Of a DNA stretch of 64,000 nucleotides, positions 9,265-17,682 are shown piece after piece (the stretch's first letter is position 1; each line of letters opens with the position of its first letter). The stretch is from JABMQW01 sp964439935 (lineage in GTDB: Bacteria > Fidelibacterota > Marinisomatia > Marinisomatales > TCS56). Made by a program: the position numbers and the translations under genes. The notes below the pieces were generated by a model, which did no database searches, had not been told where the DNA came from, and worked only from the letters and a program-made list of their open reading frames with translations. The stretch covers positions 186,001 through 250,000 of the forward strand of contig CAYTPW010000001.1 of NCBI GenBank assembly GCA_964439935.1, written 5' to 3'.

Positions 9265-10548
9265 ATGCGAAAAATTCTAGCCCGCTACCTGATCCTGCCA
9301 GCCCCGGTCCTGCGTTTGATCAGTGCCCAGCTGATGCTGTTCATGGTCAATGCCGCCTTCATGCTGATCGGAAATATCTATCTGCGCAAGCTGGATTATT
9401 CTGACGAACTGATCGCCGCTTTTGTCTCCTACCGTTTTCTGGGAGTTTTGGCATTTGCTTTTCCACTGGGCCTGTTTATCAAAGGTAAACGGTTAAAACC
9501 GTTTTTCCTGCTCTCGGCGATTATTGTGCCATTGGCATCTTTAACGGTCATTCAGGCGATTGCCACTCAAAATTTGTTGCTGATCCGGGTAGGCTTTCTG
9601 TCTGTTGGCATAGGATTCATGCTGCTGCAGGTTTGTGCCCTGCCATTTATAATGCGCACCGCCCCCCGGGAGATGCTTCCGGAAGCGATTTCACTCAGTT
9701 TTGCCACCTGGTCGTTTGCTTTTATAATCTCTGGTGGCTTGATTGCCCTGTTATCAAGCTGGGGGGAATTCCGGTTGGGGAGTGTTCAATTTCCCTGGGA
9801 TGAATACCACATCTTTATTTTAATTATTTTGATCAGTGTGGTAGCTATCCTGATTTTTACCAGATTACAGGAAGGTTCACCCCGCTCAACTACAGCAGAA
9901 TTCCGCAACCATTTTCAAGCATTGGTTCTGGACTATGACTGGTTTCGGATCCTGAAAGTACTGGTGCCGACTATGATCGTGGCCGTTGGGGCCGGGCTGA
10001 CGATACCATTTATCAACCTGTTCTTCTACACGGTTTTTAACATCGATTCTGATCAATTCAGCATACTGGGGGGGCTTACTTCGGTACTGGTTTTTATCGC
10101 TGCCCTGATGGTGCCCGGTATCCGCCGCCGCTATGGCTACTATGTAGCGATTATTCTGGTTCAGGGAATGTCAATCTGCTTCCTGATAATCTTGGCATTG
10201 ACGGAGGTGTATGCTACCGTTCCTGGAGCCGTTTACGTGGCTTTTGCCTGTTTTCTCCTGCGCCAGCCCCTGATGAACATGGCCGGTCCCGGCACCAACG
10301 AATTGACCATGCATTACGTGGGAGAGAAAAACCAGGAACTCATCAGTGCTGTCAATTCCAGTATCTGGAGTGCGTCCTGGTATATCAGCGCTAAAATATT
10401 TCAGTTTCTCAGAGCGATGGACCTGCCCTATTTTCAGATTTTTCTGATAACTGCCGGTTTATATTCAGTTGGGGTCGGATTGTATACCCTGATAATCCGG
10501 GAATATCGGGCCCGAGAAAAACTATCTCAAGCAAGTACTGAATTATAA
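9265..10548 (+). CDS. MFS-type transporter
   Basis: A 427-residue integral inner-membrane protein with about twelve hydrophobic segments in two halves separated by a charged loop near residues 205-230 (LQEGSPRSTTAEFRNHF), the layout of the major facilitator superfamily. Short basic loops such as KGKRLKP after the second helix and RRRYG mid-protein fit cytoplasmic MFS loops. Substrate is not evident; the family covers efflux and uptake of small molecules. The last six bases overlap the convergent alkyltransferase-like gene. There is no strong Shine-Dalgarno before the ATG, which is common in this window. Confidence 0.8.
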   Translation: MRKILARYLILPAPVLRLISAQLMLFMVNAAFMLIGNIYLRKLDYSDELIAAFVSYRFLGVLAFAFPLGLFIKGKRLKPFFLLSAIIVPLASLTVIQAIATQNLLLIRVGFLSVGIGFMLLQVCALPFIMRTAPREMLPEAISLSFATWSFAFIISGGLIALLSSWGEFRLGSVQFPWDEYHIFILIILISVVAILIFTRLQEGSPRSTTAEFRNHFQALVLDYDWFRILKVLVPTMIVAVGAGLTIPFINLFFYTVFNIDSDQFSILGGLTSVLVFIAALMVPGIRRRYGYYVAIILVQGMSICFLIILALTEVYATVPGAVYVAFACFLLRQPLMNMAGPGTNELTMHYVGEKNQELISAVNSSIWSASWYISAKIFQFLRAMDLPYFQIFLITAGLYSVGVGLYTLIIREYRAREKLSQASTEL

Positions 10549-10866
10549 TTGGGTAAAATCTGGTTCCCACAGCACCTGCTTCAGGTTTACCCGTCCAGCG
10601 ATACTGAATTTCACACCCTCCGCTTCCAGCACAACACGCTGGATATTCTCACCATCCCCACCACGACGGGGGCTGACCTTACCCTGACTGTTGATTACCC
10701 GGTGCCAGGGTACATCTGGATCGGGTAGGGCTGCCATTGCGTAGCCCACCTGTCTTGGACCGGTACCCACCAGAGCCGCGATCTGGCCATAGGTTGCCAC
10801 TTTCCCGGCTGGTATCTGACGCACCAGGGAATAGATTAGTTCGTTCAAACCGGGCTGATTGCCCAT
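10543..10866 (-). CDS. Alkyltransferase-like protein (ATL, MGMT family without active-site Cys)
   Basis: A 107-residue protein matching the DNA-binding C-terminal domain of O6-alkylguanine-DNA alkyltransferase: IPAGKVATYGQIA (helix-turn-helix entry), GPRQVGYAM (the recognition helix with the Arg finger) and PWHRVI. The catalytic PCHRV motif reads PWHRV here, with Trp at about residue 54. This is the hallmark of ATL proteins, which bind alkylated guanine and hand it to nucleotide excision repair rather than transferring the alkyl group. The start ATG overlaps the upstream stop as TGATG, so it is probably translationally coupled to the membrane-protein gene at 10866-11231. Family call is firm; the repair hand-off is family knowledge. 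Confidence 0.9.
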   Translation of the reverse strand: MGNQPGLNELIYSLVRQIPAGKVATYGQIAALVGTGPRQVGYAMAALPDPDVPWHRVINSQGKVSPRRGGDGENIQRVVLEAEGVKFSIAGRVNLKQVLWEPDFTQL

Positions 10867-11231
10867 CAACTGCCAATATAATACATGATTGCCACAGCTG
10901 TCTTTATAATAGGACAGAGTCGCATGGGCGGAATTGCGGTATGGGCACCGGTAAGCTGTGAGAGTAATGCCAACACGATCAGCATTACAGCAGCAGCCCG
11001 AATTGTAATTATCGATCCGGCGGAATCTGGCGCCAGCCAGGTAACCAGGATGACCAGAATGCCCAGGAAAATCATGGTCAGACCTTCAGCCAGCCATTCC
11101 ATGGTCAGAATGCGAAGGTTGTCAATCGAAAGATCGCCGAAACCGGCGATGATATTGCGGGTTGGATAAATATGTCCAATTCCCCAGATTGTAATCAGCG
11201 TAGCGCCGAAATATAGTAAGATTGTGTTCAT
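10866..11231 (-). CDS. Small four-helix membrane protein
   Basis: A 121-residue hydrophobic protein with four predicted membrane helices: residues about 3-22, 46-66, 76-94 and 104-119. A GGGAG Shine-Dalgarno stands eight bases before the ATG. No catalytic motif is seen. It resembles small DoxX- or DUF-type integral membrane proteins, without an assignable family. The stop overlaps the ATL start, which makes the pair a likely two-gene operon, although a functional link to DNA repair is not evident. Confidence 0.7.
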   Translation of the reverse strand: MNTILLYFGATLITIWGIGHIYPTRNIIAGFGDLSIDNLRILTMEWLAEGLTMIFLGILVILVTWLAPDSAGSIITIRAAAVMLIVLALLSQLTGAHTAIPPMRLCPIIKTAVAIMYYIGS

Positions 11232-11294
11232 AAAATGTCTCCCTCTATATGGTGCAAAATTTAGGTAAGAATCCGGTGTGAATAAATGGCGCGA

Positions 11295-11945
11295 TCAGGT
11301 CAAATGGAACAGCATCCCGAAGAAATGGGAAATACTGCCTCCCAGTACGAACAGGTGCCAGATGGCGTGGTTAAAAGGCAGACGCTCCCAGGCGTAGAAT
11401 ATGACTCCCAGTGTATAACTTAATCCACCAATACCCATCCAGACCAACAATCCGGTTGGGGCAGCAGACAAAAGTGGTTTCAAGGCAATTACCACCAGCC
11501 AGCCCATGAGTATGTAGAGGACTACTGACAGGACGTTGAAGCGATCGAAGAAGGCAATTTTCAGTACAATGCCAATGATTGCAAGCCCCCAGATTAAACC
11601 GAATAAGGTCCAGCCCCAGGGACCCCGGAGCACGGTGAGCGTCACCGGCGTATATGAACCAGCGATCAGTATGAAGATCATGCAATGGTCCAGAACGCGA
11701 AAGAAATCTTTGACTTTGGGGCTGGTAAAACTATGGTACAGTGTTGAGGTGAGATACAGTATGAACAGGGTAGTACCGAAAATGCTGAAGCCTACCACCC
11801 GCCAGGCATCGCCCCGCAGGGCAGCAAAAACCACCAACAGCACCAGGGCGGCAACGCTCAAGGCAGCACCGATGCCGTGGGTTATGCTGTTAGCAATCTC
11901 TTCGCCCAGACTGGGATACTTGAATATGCGTTTTTTAGCTGCCAT
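11295..11945 (-). CDS. trhA: TrhA / hemolysin III family membrane protein (PAQR-like)
   Basis: A 216-residue inner-membrane protein with seven hydrophobic helices. The family's conserved metal-site motifs are present: EEIANSITHGIG near the N-terminus, STLYHS after helix 2, FRVLDHCMIFILIAGSYTP in helix 3, and HAIWHLFVLGGSISHF at the C-terminus. The His and Asp residues in these motifs form the zinc-like site of the PAQR/CREST superfamily. Bacterial members are tied to membrane homeostasis and, historically, to hemolysin III. It sits eight bases after the DUF5020 gene, probably in one transcript. Confidence 0.9.
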   Translation of the reverse strand: MAAKKRIFKYPSLGEEIANSITHGIGAALSVAALVLLVVFAALRGDAWRVVGFSIFGTTLFILYLTSTLYHSFTSPKVKDFFRVLDHCMIFILIAGSYTPVTLTVLRGPWGWTLFGLIWGLAIIGIVLKIAFFDRFNVLSVVLYILMGWLVVIALKPLLSAAPTGLLVWMGIGGLSYTLGVIFYAWERLPFNHAIWHLFVLGGSISHFFGMLFHLT

Positions 11946-11952
11946 GTTTCAG

Positions 11953-12669
11953 TTAAAAAGTATATTTTGCAAACAAAGTTGGTATCAACCACCAGTCAGT
12001 ATCACGGGGATTGCCGGAGGCATCGAAATATTCCTTATTTTTAGTCCAGGCCCCGGGAAATGCCCGCGATATTTCCAGCTCCAGTCCGATACTTGCTTTC
12101 CCGAAATTAACCAGTAATTGAGGTTCGACCTGAATTGACCAGGCCGGTCCGGTGGCGTTGGACCATAAATCCAGATAACCGAGCAGAGTGAAACGCTGAT
12201 TCAAGGGCATGAACCAGATGATAGTAATCTGCATTGTTAAATTGTCATCACCCTCTTGCTGCCGTAATAATAGATCCACTGGAATAATATATTTACCAAT
12301 CTGAATGGGATAACTGACTCCCGCCAACCAGGCCGATTGTATTGCTGTTTCCAATGATACTGAATCCCCGGGTAAAAAGTAGAGCCCGTCGTTATATTGT
12401 ATCGTGGCGTTAATTTTACTGCCCGGCAGTGGTAATTTGTGGTACCAGGCCAGTTCGTACCACATATCTGTAGCACCTTTTTTGTCAAAATGTCGGTGAT
12501 CATAATTGATATCGATGAAGGCGAATGTGATATTATTATTGCTTGCATTAAAAAATTCTGCCGTAGTGGTCTGGATACCCCGGCCCAGATCGTAATGCTG
12601 CTGGAGATTGAATTGAGCGGTTAGCAGGATGGGAACCAGAAAAGTAGTCAGGCTCAGTTTAAGCTTCAT
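11953..12669 (-). CDS. DUF5020-like outer-membrane protein
   Basis: A 238-residue protein with a signal peptide (MKLKLSLTTFLVPILLTAQ) and alternating aromatic beta-strands ending in a terminal Phe (LFAKYTF), the outer-membrane beta-barrel signature. NLQQHYDLGRG followed by TTAEFF and the FIDINYDH strand match the DUF5020 family as I know it. Relatives include nucleoside-specific porin Tsx-like proteins, so a small channel role is possible but not shown. It is just upstream of trhA on the same strand. Confidence 0.7.
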   Translation of the reverse strand: MKLKLSLTTFLVPILLTAQFNLQQHYDLGRGIQTTTAEFFNASNNNITFAFIDINYDHRHFDKKGATDMWYELAWYHKLPLPGSKINATIQYNDGLYFLPGDSVSLETAIQSAWLAGVSYPIQIGKYIIPVDLLLRQQEGDDNLTMQITIIWFMPLNQRFTLLGYLDLWSNATGPAWSIQVEPQLLVNFGKASIGLELEISRAFPGAWTKNKEYFDASGNPRDTDWWLIPTLFAKYTF

Positions 12670-12760
12670 GGCAATTCTTCTAAGACAATAACCATGCTAT
12701 TATTAATGAATTGGGTGGCAATCCAATTCAAGGATAAAAAAGTTGATAGACATAATAAAA

Positions 12761-12775
12761 ACTCTAAGCAAGAGT
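12761..12775 (-). terminator. Weak rho-independent terminator after argS
   Basis: On the minus strand, ACTCT-TGCTT-AGAGT forms a 5-bp hairpin followed by TTTTATTATG, ten bases after the argS stop. The stem is short, so this is only a plausible end for the iscS-argS operon. Confidence 0.35.
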
Positions 12776-12785
12776 GAATCATGAT

Positions 12786-14417
12786 CTACATTTTTTCAGG
12801 TGCTTTCACCCCTAGTATTTCTGTCAAACCGCTGGAAAGGACGATTTTTACCGCACTGATCAGGGCTAAGCGCGTTTGTGTGAGAGCTTGATCATCAGTG
12901 ATCACTTTGCATTCGGTGTAGAACTTATGAAAGAGTGCAGCCAAATTTTGAAGATAGGTTGCCACAGTCTGCGGTTCAAGCGATTTTAATGTGGCTGCCA
13001 TCGTATCGGGAAAATCGGCCAGCAGTTTCAGCAAATTAAGTTCAGTGGGGTGAGTCAGCAAGTCCGGATCGAATTCTTTCTGGAAATGGATGTCCAAGCT
13101 TTCCCCGTGCTTGATGATATTACAGATTCGGGCATGGGCATATTGTAGATAATAGACTGGATTTTTTTCCGATTCATCCTCTGCCAGATCCAGGTCAAAA
13201 TTCAGGTGGGAATTCATGCCCCGCATGATGAAGAAATAGCGTACCACATCAGCACCGACCAGATTGATCAATTCCTCCAATGTCACGAAATTGGCTTTAC
13301 GGGTGGACATCCTCACTTTTTCGCCGCTGCGGACTATGGTAACGAACTGGTGGATCAGAACTTTTATTGATTGTGTGTTATAACCAAGAGCTTCCAAGGC
13401 GGCCAGTACGTCCGGATAGGTGTCAGTATGATCCGCGCCGAAGATGTCAATAATTAGATCGAATTTCCGCTCCAGTTTATCCCTGTGGTAGGCCATGTCC
13501 GGCAGCCGGTAGGTAGGTTCCCCGCTACTTTTTATCAGGACCCGGTCCTGTTCTCTACCCAGGGTTGTGGTCTTGAACCAGGTGGCGCCATCTTCTTCAT
13601 AAACCAGATTTTTAGCGCGTAATTCAGCAACTATTTGTTTAATTGCACCGGAATCGTAGAAGTTCTTCTCGTTGGTAAAAACATTATGGTTAATTCCCAG
13701 CATTGCAAGACTGTTTTTGATGTCAGCGAATATTTGATCTTCACCGGATTTTCTGAAAACCGGATCATTTTGCTTTAATTTATCACCAACCTCATTGAGG
13801 ATATTTCTACCAATGGTACGAATGTACTCACCCAGATAGCCATCTTCCGGGAATTCAACATCCTGTCCGATTTCCTGGAAATACCGGGCACTCACGGATT
13901 GTCCCAACAGCCGCATCTGCCGTCCGGCATCGTTAAAATAATATTCGCGGGTAACGTCAAATCCGTGCCATTCCAGAATGTTGGCGATCGTATCTCCCAG
14001 TACGGCCTGACGGCCGTGACCAACGGTTAATGGTCCGGTGGGATTAGCACTGACGAATTCAACATTGGCGGTTTTTCCCTCGCCGTCATTTCCCCGGCCG
14101 AAGGTTTGCTTTTCCTCCAGTATGCGTTTGATGAATCCATGGTAATAATTATTATTGATGAAAAAATTGATAAAACCGGGCTGCGTCACGGTTACCCGGC
14201 TGATGATTGAATCATCGAGCACGAGCTCAATTTTAATCTGCTCGGCAATCTCCAGCGGGCGACGGCGGACCTGTTTGGCTAAAATTAGTGCCAGATTTGT
14301 CGAAAGATCACCAAACTGCGGATCGCGAGTTGGTGATACCTGCGGTTGAGAGTCCGGTAAACCGGTCTTTGTAAGCGCCTTATCCAGCTGTTGGATCAGG
14401 TAGGACTTCGGGTTCAT
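12786..14417 (-). CDS. argS: Arginine--tRNA ligase
   Basis: A 543-residue class I aminoacyl-tRNA synthetase that charges tRNA-Arg. The N-terminal additional domain (residues about 1-90) has the usual QLDKAL and PEFGDLSTNLA-like wording. The catalytic domain carries ANPTGPLTVGHGRQ as the HIGH-type signature and VRMSTRKA as the KMSK-type signature. The C-terminal DALR domain contains YLQYAHARICNI and ends in the usual ALxLLGVxxPxxM-like tail (TEILGVKAPEKM). The first His of HIGH reads Thr here (TVGH). It overlaps the rsfS end by 38 bp and is the last gene of a seven-gene operon. Confidence 0.95.
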   Translation of the reverse strand: MNPKSYLIQQLDKALTKTGLPDSQPQVSPTRDPQFGDLSTNLALILAKQVRRRPLEIAEQIKIELVLDDSIISRVTVTQPGFINFFINNNYYHGFIKRILEEKQTFGRGNDGEGKTANVEFVSANPTGPLTVGHGRQAVLGDTIANILEWHGFDVTREYYFNDAGRQMRLLGQSVSARYFQEIGQDVEFPEDGYLGEYIRTIGRNILNEVGDKLKQNDPVFRKSGEDQIFADIKNSLAMLGINHNVFTNEKNFYDSGAIKQIVAELRAKNLVYEEDGATWFKTTTLGREQDRVLIKSSGEPTYRLPDMAYHRDKLERKFDLIIDIFGADHTDTYPDVLAALEALGYNTQSIKVLIHQFVTIVRSGEKVRMSTRKANFVTLEELINLVGADVVRYFFIMRGMNSHLNFDLDLAEDESEKNPVYYLQYAHARICNIIKHGESLDIHFQKEFDPDLLTHPTELNLLKLLADFPDTMAATLKSLEPQTVATYLQNLAALFHKFYTECKVITDDQALTQTRLALISAVKIVLSSGLTEILGVKAPEKM

Positions 14418-14763
14418 CTTTTAATTCCCGCACCGGCGCGTCAGCCCAGAGCCGCTCGAGCTCATAATAGGCGCGTATATCGGTTTTAAAAATATGGATG
14501 ACTGCATCCACATAATCCAGCAAAACCCAATTTAATTGCTGATACCCCTCCACATGCCAGGGCTTGGATTCGGTTCCTTTACGAATTGCATCTGCAATCG
14601 CTTTTACCTGAATATCAGTATCGGCTGAGCAAATGATGAAATAGTCGGTCATGCTGGTAATTTGACTGACATCCAAAATCAGGATGTTTTCGGCTTTTTT
14701 GGACAAAGCCAATTGGGCGATCATGTCTGCCAGTTCAGAACTGGCACTGACAGGTGAATTCAA
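14380..14763 (-). CDS. rsfS: Ribosomal silencing factor RsfS (Iojap)
   Basis: A 127-residue protein that binds ribosomal protein uL14 and blocks subunit joining under starvation (family knowledge). The diagnostic core is clear: AENILILDVSQITSMTDYFIICSADTDIQ, then WHVEGYQQLNWVLLDYVDAVIHIF and YYELERLWADAP. Length fits the family. The last 38 bp overlap argS, an unusually long overlap that suggests tight coupling. In many bacteria rsfS lies beside nadD; here it follows a LytR_C-type gene instead. Confidence 0.93.
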   Translation of the reverse strand: MNSPVSASSELADMIAQLALSKKAENILILDVSQITSMTDYFIICSADTDIQVKAIADAIRKGTESKPWHVEGYQQLNWVLLDYVDAVIHIFKTDIRAYYELERLWADAPVRELKDEPEVLPDPTAG

Positions 14764-14781
14764 TTGTTATTCCAGAATAAA

Positions 14782-15360
14782 TTAATAGTGAGATTTTAAA
14801 AATTCAGTTACCGGCTTAATTCCGGTGTAATCGTTTCCAAGGATTAAGGTGATATCGACGTCCAGGTCCGGGTCAGGAATAACCAGGACCCGGTTTTCAT
14901 CAGTGACATCTATCGCCAGGGCAGAAGCAACTTTCCGAACATGATCCACTTTTTCATTCCGCTGAATAATCAGGGTGGTAGCATAATTGAAATGATCAGC
15001 ATTGTCCGACCGGACCACATCAATCTGCTGACTGCGTAGATACTCAGAAAATTTTGCTGCCAGACCGGCTTCGCCGCAGCCATTGAGGATTTCAATTTCA
15101 ATATCCTGAATGGGATTCATTTCATAGTACTGGGTTGCCAGGAGTGGTTCGGGTTGCTGGTTGAGGCTGACCGGGTCAATTTGCAGACCGCCCCGGGTAT
15201 AGCGGGTTGAGAATGAAATTATAAAAGCAATTACAACCAGTGATAAAACCGCCAGGGCTGAATTCAGCAATACATCATTGCTCGAACGCCGTTTTTTCCT
15301 GCGGCTTTTGGCTAGGAATGGAAAAAGTGGTTTTTTCTTCCGCCTACTGGATTTCGCCAC
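14782..15360 (-). CDS. Membrane-anchored LytR C-terminal (LytR_C) domain protein
   Basis: A 192-residue protein with a very basic N-terminus (SRRKKK...KSRRKKRRSS), one membrane helix at about residues 32-52 and an extracytoplasmic domain. The domain (IEILNGCGEAGLAAKFSEYL, TTLIIQR, ITLILGNDYT) matches the LytR_C fold found at the end of LytR-CpsA-Psr wall proteins. The LCP transferase domain itself is absent. Free-standing LytR_C proteins occur widely beside rsfS in several phyla, and here too it lies 18 bp upstream of rsfS. Its molecular role is not known to me. Confidence 0.8.
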   Translation of the reverse strand: MAKSSRRKKKPLFPFLAKSRRKKRRSSNDVLLNSALAVLSLVVIAFIISFSTRYTRGGLQIDPVSLNQQPEPLLATQYYEMNPIQDIEIEILNGCGEAGLAAKFSEYLRSQQIDVVRSDNADHFNYATTLIIQRNEKVDHVRKVASALAIDVTDENRVLVIPDPDLDVDITLILGNDYTGIKPVTEFLKSHY

Positions 15361-15365
15361 CGGGA

Positions 15366-15818
15366 TTACCTGAGTCCGGACACCAGGTTCCAGGGTCGGT
15401 TATAATTTGAATAGGGAGGATAAGTCTGAAATCCTAATTGTAAAATGGTATTTTCGCTCGGACGGTATTCAAGCCGGGCACCGTAATAAATCTGTCCGAT
15501 AAGATCATTCTGTGAAGCGAAATTCTGCATCAGCGCAGGCTTGACCAGGCTGAAGCTGGTGGTCAGACGTAAATTTTCTTTCAATAAAAAGGACATATGG
15601 TTGGTGTAGGCACCCACTCCCATCGAAAGACCACCCATTGTTGTCATCGACATTGAAAAGCTGTGATTCATCTGAAAATTTGCCGGATCCAATAGGGACC
15701 GACTCTCTAAAGCTGACAGATTGCTTAGTTCCTGGGGGAAATCAACCCGGGGCAGGTCGGCTTTATATTGCCCATAACAAAATGTGAGCAGCAGGGTTGT
15801 AAGAATTGTAATTCTCAT
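15366..15818 (-). CDS. Probable small outer-membrane or periplasmic beta protein
   Basis: A 150-residue protein with a short signal peptide (MRITILTTLLLTFCYGQ). The C-terminal 100 residues alternate polar and aromatic/hydrophobic residues (HMSFLLKENLRLTTSFSLV, GARLEYRPSENTILQLGFQ), as in outer-membrane beta-strands. Met is unusually frequent between residues 49 and 75 (MSMTTMGGLSMGVG). No family is recognised. It is held between the GlmU-like and LytR_C genes with gaps of only four and five bases, so it belongs to the operon, an odd companion for tRNA genes. Confidence 0.65.
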   Translation of the reverse strand: MRITILTTLLLTFCYGQYKADLPRVDFPQELSNLSALESRSLLDPANFQMNHSFSMSMTTMGGLSMGVGAYTNHMSFLLKENLRLTTSFSLVKPALMQNFASQNDLIGQIYYGARLEYRPSENTILQLGFQTYPPYSNYNRPWNLVSGLR

Positions 15819-15822
15819 AATT

Positions 15823-16572
15823 TTACTTTAAGCGTGTGCTAAAAATACGATTTATTTCAATAAGTTGTTCCGGTGTATTTATTCCGGAGATTTCGACCGG
15901 ATCGCTGAGAACCTCTAGTGCTATTGAATAACCGAATCCTGGAAAATGATTCAATGCATCCGGTAGGTAATATTCACCCTGACTGTTGTTATTGTCAATC
16001 AATTTTAGACTTTTAAAAAGTGTTTTTGAATCAAAAAGGTAAATACCAGCATTAATCTCGGTGATCTGTAACTGGTCCGGGGTGCAATCCTTGTGCTCTA
16101 CTATCCGATCCAGAAAGCCATCAGTCGTACGAGTAATTCGGCCGTAGCCAGCAGGATCGCTGAAATTGGCTGTCATTAAGGTTGCACCGGCCCGTGTGGT
16201 GAGATGTTTATTCAGCAATTTCTCAAGGCTGGGCTGTGTCAACAAAGGCACATCTCCAGAAAGTACCATTAGATCACCGTCAAATTCGGATAACAATGAT
16301 TCGGTTTGCAGTATAGCATGGCCGGTACCGAGTTGCTGTTCCTGGATAACTATCTCAACTCCGGTGCCTTTCAGGATTTTTTTGACCAGTTCGCGACCGT
16401 GACCGATGATCGCGATCACACGATCAGCGCCGATGGCCCGGGAAAGACTGGTGACATGGATTAACATCGGTGTTCCACCAACTTCATGCAAGACCTTCGG
16501 CAGTGGAGATTGCATTCGCTTGCCCTGTCCGGCTGCCAGGATTGCAACTGCCAGTGGTCGCTTACCTTTCAA
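15823..16572 (-). CDS. GlmU-type nucleotidyltransferase, single-domain
   Basis: A 249-residue NTP-transferase matching the N-terminal uridylyltransferase half of GlmU: AVAILAAGQGKRMQSPLPKVLHEVGG (the GXGTRM-type loop with its Lys), QLGTGHAI, LSGDVPLL and the YGRI/NAGIYLF pair. The reaction would be UTP plus GlcNAc-1-phosphate to UDP-GlcNAc. The left-handed beta-helix acetyltransferase half (about 200 residues) is absent, so either the acetyl step is done by another protein or the enzyme handles another sugar phosphate. The start overlaps the mnmA stop by 4 bp, indicating translational coupling. Confidence 0.85.
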   Translation of the reverse strand: MKGKRPLAVAILAAGQGKRMQSPLPKVLHEVGGTPMLIHVTSLSRAIGADRVIAIIGHGRELVKKILKGTGVEIVIQEQQLGTGHAILQTESLLSEFDGDLMVLSGDVPLLTQPSLEKLLNKHLTTRAGATLMTANFSDPAGYGRITRTTDGFLDRIVEHKDCTPDQLQITEINAGIYLFDSKTLFKSLKLIDNNNSQGEYYLPDALNHFPGFGYSIALEVLSDPVEISGINTPEQLIEINRIFSTRLK

Positions 16573-17669
16573 TATATCCCCACCTTGATGATGCCACCTC
16601 CCAGAACAACATCATCTGCATAAAATACGGCACTTTGTCCGGGAGCTACTGCAAATTGCGGTTGGTGAAAATTTATTTTCACCGAGTCAGAATCAATGAA
16701 TTCCAGTTGCGCTTTTACACCGGGGTGGTTATAGCGAATCTGAACAACAAGCGAACCTATTTTATCCAGATTTTCACTTGTCAGCAGGTTCAAATTGGAG
16801 ACAATACAGCTGTTGAAATCCAGGTTGGTGCGGGTTCCCAATGTTATGTCACCTGATTCCGAATCGATTTTCCTGACATAATATGGCTCCGGTCCTGGTA
16901 CTCCCAGGCCGCGTCGTTGTCCGATTGTATAATTAGCGATTCCAGTGTGGGGAGCAATGGTTGTACCGAGCGAGCTAATGAAATTGCCCGCTTTCTGATC
17001 AGCGACCCGTTCTGGTATATACTGATTGAGAAAACTTCGGTAATCATTATCCGGAATAAAACAGATTTCCTGACTTTCCGGCTCCTGAGCATTGGGTAGA
17101 TCAATGCTAATTGCCAGCTTACGGACCTCTTTTTTGGTTAAATCGCCCAGAGGAAAGATCGTTTTACCTAGAGCTGCTTTTGAGATACCCCACAGGAAAT
17201 AGGATTGATCTTTGCGTGGATCACGGCCTTTGTGCAGGGTGAACTGGCTATTATCGTGCTTGATTCGAGCATAATGTCCCGTAGCGATCAGATCCGCGCC
17301 CAGCTTTTCGGCTAGTTCCAGCAGACTGCCCCACTTCAGAAAAACATTGCAGCGTACACAGGGATTGGGGGTACGCCCGTCAAAGTATTCGTTAACAAAA
17401 TTATCCACCACCGTCTCTCGGAAGGCATCATGGAGGTCTAAGGTATAGTGAGGCACGTTCAGCTGTTCGCAGACCAGCTTGGCATTGTTGAATGAATCAA
17501 GTGAACAACAGCTGACATTTTTTCCACGATTGGCACCTGCTGTCTGGTATTCCCACAGTTTCATTGTCACACCCATTGTCTCATAGCCCTGCTCTAAGAT
17601 ATAGTGCAGGGCGACCGAACTGTCAATGCCACCGCTCATGGCGACTAGTACTTTTTTTTTAGCTGGCAT
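16569..17669 (-). CDS. mnmA: tRNA-specific 2-thiouridylase MnmA
   Basis: A 366-residue enzyme that adds sulfur to U34 of tRNA-Lys, -Glu and -Gln. The ATP-pyrophosphatase P-loop is MSGGIDSS (residues 11-18). The catalytic cysteine pair is in PNPCVRCN (C104 and C107, with C104 the nucleophile position) and SQEICFIPD. ATGHYARI and YTIGQRRGLG are also present, and the C-terminal beta-barrel is complete. It follows the cysteine desulfurase gene by 13 bp, placing sulfur donor and sulfur user in one transcript. Confidence 0.96.
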   Translation of the reverse strand: MPAKKKVLVAMSGGIDSSVALHYILEQGYETMGVTMKLWEYQTAGANRGKNVSCCSLDSFNNAKLVCEQLNVPHYTLDLHDAFRETVVDNFVNEYFDGRTPNPCVRCNVFLKWGSLLELAEKLGADLIATGHYARIKHDNSQFTLHKGRDPRKDQSYFLWGISKAALGKTIFPLGDLTKKEVRKLAISIDLPNAQEPESQEICFIPDNDYRSFLNQYIPERVADQKAGNFISSLGTTIAPHTGIANYTIGQRRGLGVPGPEPYYVRKIDSESGDITLGTRTNLDFNSCIVSNLNLLTSENLDKIGSLVVQIRYNHPGVKAQLEFIDSDSVKINFHQPQFAVAPGQSAVFYADDVVLGGGIIKVGIY

Positions 17670-17682
17670 GCTGCTTTGCTGC

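Noticed and set aside
11536..12117. 193-residue open frame antisense to trhA
   Set aside because: It is low-complexity, rich in Lys, Pro and Ser, and covers two well-recognised genes on the other strand.
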